Under the pieces are notes generated by a model. That model had not been told where the DNA came from, ran no database searches, and saw only the letters and a list, made by a program, of their open reading frames with translations. From Acetobacter oryzoeni (GTDB taxonomy: Bacteria > Pseudomonadota > Alphaproteobacteria > Acetobacterales > Acetobacteraceae): a stretch of 64,000 nucleotides of DNA. Position 1 is the stretch's first letter. The number at the start of each line of letters is the position of its first letter. Shown piece by piece: positions 61,783 through 64,000 of this stretch. The stretch lies in the NCBI RefSeq assembly GCF_004014775.2, contig NZ_CP042808.1:2115001-2179000 (forward strand), given 5' to 3'. The position numbers and the translations under genes are program-made.

Positions 61783-62690
61783 GAATTTTGCGTTTCTTCT
61801 GTGGCAAGTGCGTTTTCAGCACTATCTGGCTCATGCGTTTCTTCATGCGGGCGTAGCATGATCTGCCCAAACACCTCTTCCTGCCGCAATTCTAGCCTTC
61901 CACTTTTTGCCAGTTCCAGCCCTGCAATCAGTGTGCCTGCCACGGCGGCACGCCGTTGGCGCACCGCATCTGCCCCTTCGGCCTGTTCTGGCAGAACATC
62001 AGGCAAAAACGCATCCAGGCTACTCCAGCCCGGTGGTGTTTCCCCTAACAAGCGTGTCAGCCTGCTTAAGGCATCTTGCACTGTCCAGAACCGTAACGTG
62101 CGTGGCGCATAAATACGCTTACGAGCATTACGCCGCATAGCCGCCATATAGGCCCGCATGAGCTGCGGCATATCTAGCGCCAGACCAGACCGATCTATTT
62201 CCACCAGATCTTCGGCCACGCCACGGGCAAACACATCCCGCCCCAATCTGGGCCTATCATCCAGCCAACGTGCCAGTTCACCCATGCAGGCAAGCTCTAT
62301 CAGCCGTTCCTGCAAGAGTTCTGCGGCTTCTTCGCCTTCTACGGCAAGTTCATCATCTGGGGGAAGGAGCAGGCGCGACTTAAGCCACGCCAGCCATGCC
62401 GCCATAACCAGCCAGTCTGCGGCCAGTTCTAACCGAACCCGACGGGCATTTTCTACAACGGCAAGATATTGTTCTACCAGTTGCAGAATGGAAATACGCG
62501 CCAGATCGACCTTTTGCGCCCGTGCCAGATCAAGCAGAAGATCCATAGGACCTTCAAACCCATCCAGACGCAACAGCGGCACACGCGGCACCTGCTCTGC
62601 CTGCACATTCGCATGAGCAGACAGCGCGCCAGAAGCCTCTACTGTGCTTGGCGCACCTTCAATATCTGCCTGCGTGTGTCCTGCTTCCAT
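61779..62690 (-). CDS. scpA: segregation and condensation protein A (kleisin)
   Basis: 303 residues from ATG 62690; the frame is open 14 codons further into the SPOR gene. PLLRLDGFEGPMDLLLDLARAQKVDL is the N-terminal kleisin domain, followed by WLVMAAWLAWLKSRLLLP and a C-terminal winged helix (AVAGTLIAGLELAKSGRLELRQEEVFGQIML). Confidence 0.92.
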   Translation of the reverse strand: MEAGHTQADIEGAPSTVEASGALSAHANVQAEQVPRVPLLRLDGFEGPMDLLLDLARAQKVDLARISILQLVEQYLAVVENARRVRLELAADWLVMAAWLAWLKSRLLLPPDDELAVEGEEAAELLQERLIELACMGELARWLDDRPRLGRDVFARGVAEDLVEIDRSGLALDMPQLMRAYMAAMRRNARKRIYAPRTLRFWTVQDALSRLTRLLGETPPGWSSLDAFLPDVLPEQAEGADAVRQRRAAVAGTLIAGLELAKSGRLELRQEEVFGQIMLRPHEETHEPDSAENALATEETQNS

Positions 62691-62710
62691 TCTGCCAGAC
62701 CAGTTGCAGC

Positions 62711-63709
62711 TTACTGCCGCACAACCATGCATGCCATGCCGCGTTCTCGCACCGCAGAGCAGAATTCACGCGCTGTTGCAACAGAAGCAAAGCCTTTTAC
62801 GCGCAAGCGATAGAACGTGGCGTTATTCTGCTCCGTCCGCACAAAGGAAGGCGTGCTATCTCCGAACAAGGTGGGGTAACGAGACTTCAGGCGCGACCAC
62901 TCCTTACGCGCTTCATCTTCGCTCTGCACCGCAGCCAACTGCACCTGATACTTCCCGCCCTCTACGCCACCATGTGGCACAGTGGATGCTTTTGTATCTG
63001 CCGGTGCCGCTTTAGCCGCAGCAGTATCCTTGGCAGGAACTGGTGTTGCTGGCTTTGGTTTCGGGCTGCTTTCGGCTGACTGTGCAGCCGCAGCGGCGTC
63101 CCCTTCCTCTCCGCCGGATGAAGCTTCGGTTTCTTCCTGCGCAGAAGTACTTTGTGCATCTGCCGGAGATGGTGCGGCAGCGGGTGCTTGTTGGTCTGCT
63201 GCCTGCCCTGTGCCTGCTCCTTCAGCGCCAGTTGCCAGAGCAGGTGCCCCCTCCGGTTTACCAGCATCCCCTTCACCCTGTGCACCATATTGGGCTGCCA
63301 GAGCTTCTGGGTTAGGTTTTTCCGGGGCAGGAACAGGATGCGCCTTTGCATCACCTTCTTCATCCGGCATGGCAACAGAATCAAGCTGCATCCCACCCGG
63401 ATCAACCGGCTTTGTACGCATGGAAACCGGTGGCGGACCCATAATGGGAATACCATGCTGATGGTGCCCCACCAATGCCCAACCACCAATACCCAACACC
63501 AGCAAACCGCCCAGACCAGCAGCCCCATAAACCAGACGCCGCGTGCCCGTATCGCTGCTTAAAAAACGGGTCAGCACGTTTTCTGTGGGGCGGCCACCTA
63601 CGGCTGCTGGCCGTGTAGGTGCTGGATCTTCATAATCCATGCTCATGCGCTCACGCGCACGGCTGATCCTGTCATCCGCTGAAAATTTGGGTCGGTCTTC
63701 ATCACTCAT
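62711..63709 (-). CDS. SPOR-domain envelope protein
   Basis: 332 residues. A cytoplasmic charged start, one membrane span around 68-85 (LVYGAAGLGGLLVLGIGGWALV), a long Ala/Pro/Glu-rich periplasmic linker and a C-terminal SPOR domain (YQVQLAAVQSEDEARKEW, TFYRLRVKGFASVATAREFC). SPOR domains bind denuded peptidoglycan at the division site. The start overlaps the argS stop. Confidence 0.9.
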   Translation of the reverse strand: MSDEDRPKFSADDRISRARERMSMDYEDPAPTRPAAVGGRPTENVLTRFLSSDTGTRRLVYGAAGLGGLLVLGIGGWALVGHHQHGIPIMGPPPVSMRTKPVDPGGMQLDSVAMPDEEGDAKAHPVPAPEKPNPEALAAQYGAQGEGDAGKPEGAPALATGAEGAGTGQAADQQAPAAAPSPADAQSTSAQEETEASSGGEEGDAAAAAQSAESSPKPKPATPVPAKDTAAAKAAPADTKASTVPHGGVEGGKYQVQLAAVQSEDEARKEWSRLKSRYPTLFGDSTPSFVRTEQNNATFYRLRVKGFASVATAREFCSAVRERGMACMVVRQ

Positions 63710-64000
63710 CAGCGCATTTCCTCCACAGGTTCCACACCCATGACTGCAAGACCAGAGCGGATAACCACCGCCGTAGCTGCAACAAGGGCAAGACGCGCAC
63801 GGGTAGCCTCTACGGCATCAGGCTGAAGGAAGCGCAAAGAGGCATCATCCCGGCCACGATTCCAAAGGGCATGAAAGTCACCCGCCACATCAGCAAGATA
63901 GAAGGCCACACGATGAGGTTCCCGCGCAAGCGCTGCAGCTTCCACCATACGCGGCCATTCTGCCAGACGGCGGATAAGCGCCATTTCTGCATCAGATGTC
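63709..64000 (-). CDS. argS: arginyl-tRNA synthetase, C-terminal part only
   Basis: 97 codons visible, open beyond the window edge. [36 protein letters not shown] and the end [12 protein letters not shown] are the DALR anticodon-binding domain of ArgS. It starts the overlapping run with the SPOR, scp and tat genes. Confidence 0.92.
   Translation of the reverse strand, partial: TSDAEMALIRRLAEWPRMVEAAALAREPHRVAFYLADVAGDFHALWNRGRDDASLRFLQPDAVEATRARLALVAATAVVIRSGLAVMGVEPVEEMR

Overview
The window is a stretch of alphaproteobacterial chromosome, most likely an acetic acid bacterium (Acetobacteraceae, probably Acetobacter), interrupted by a complete-looking temperate phage of about 52 kb. The host assignment is inferred from the right flank, a tightly packed minus-strand run argS-SPOR-scpA-scpB-tatB-tatC-serS followed by a small multidrug pump, and from the style of the proteins; no search was run.

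Host DNA lies at 1-1796 (3' part of a FUSC-family membrane protein and a small membrane ORF) and from 53867 to the end. The prophage sits between two 15-bp direct repeats, TGGTGGACCCGGCGC, at 1797-1811 and 53852-53866. The right copy is the 3' end of a tRNA-Arg(CCG) gene on the minus strand. Just outside the left repeat is a 28-codon remnant of a second, diverged integrase, a scar of an earlier element at the same tRNA.

Phage layout: (i) 1.9-3.1 kb, plus strand, a candidate structured RNA, a dyad operator and three small genes including an HTH and a MucR-like protein. (ii) 3.1-16.5 kb, minus strand, lysis genes, a fibre with an SGNH esterase domain, fibre accessory proteins and baseplate. (iii) 16.7-20.5 kb, an inserted regulatory and cargo module with an AntA/AntB antirepressor and two ribbon-helix-helix proteins, resembling phage P22 immI. 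(iv) 20.5-34.9 kb, minus strand, tape measure, frameshifted tail chaperone, tube, sheath, neck, capsid, portal and terminase; this is a contractile-tailed (myovirus-type) phage. (v) 35-45.5 kb, minus strand, early operon running from cro through a P63C antirepressor, a GapR-like protein, an HNH and a GIY-YIG enzyme, a RusA-like resolvase and a DUF1376 initiator whose gene carries eight 12-bp iterons. (vi) 45.5-46.8 kb, repressor plus two genes likely expressed in the lysogen. (vii) 47.1-53.9 kb, plus strand, a beta-helix repeat protein, small proteins, Gp157-like, RecT, DnaQ-like exonuclease, Lar-like, excisionase-like and integrase.

Control appears lambda-like in plan. Three 16-bp operators lie between cro and the repressor, whose start codons both abut the outer operators, and two more with the same 34-bp spacing precede the right operon. 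The repressor has no peptidase domain, so induction probably depends on antirepressors. A second circuit is suggested by a GACGCAAYTAT-type motif placed at the predicted start of three minus-strand promoters; two of these run straight into an intrinsic terminator ahead of late genes. The integrase is split by one extra base in a run of eight A's, so excision may be impaired or may depend on slippage.
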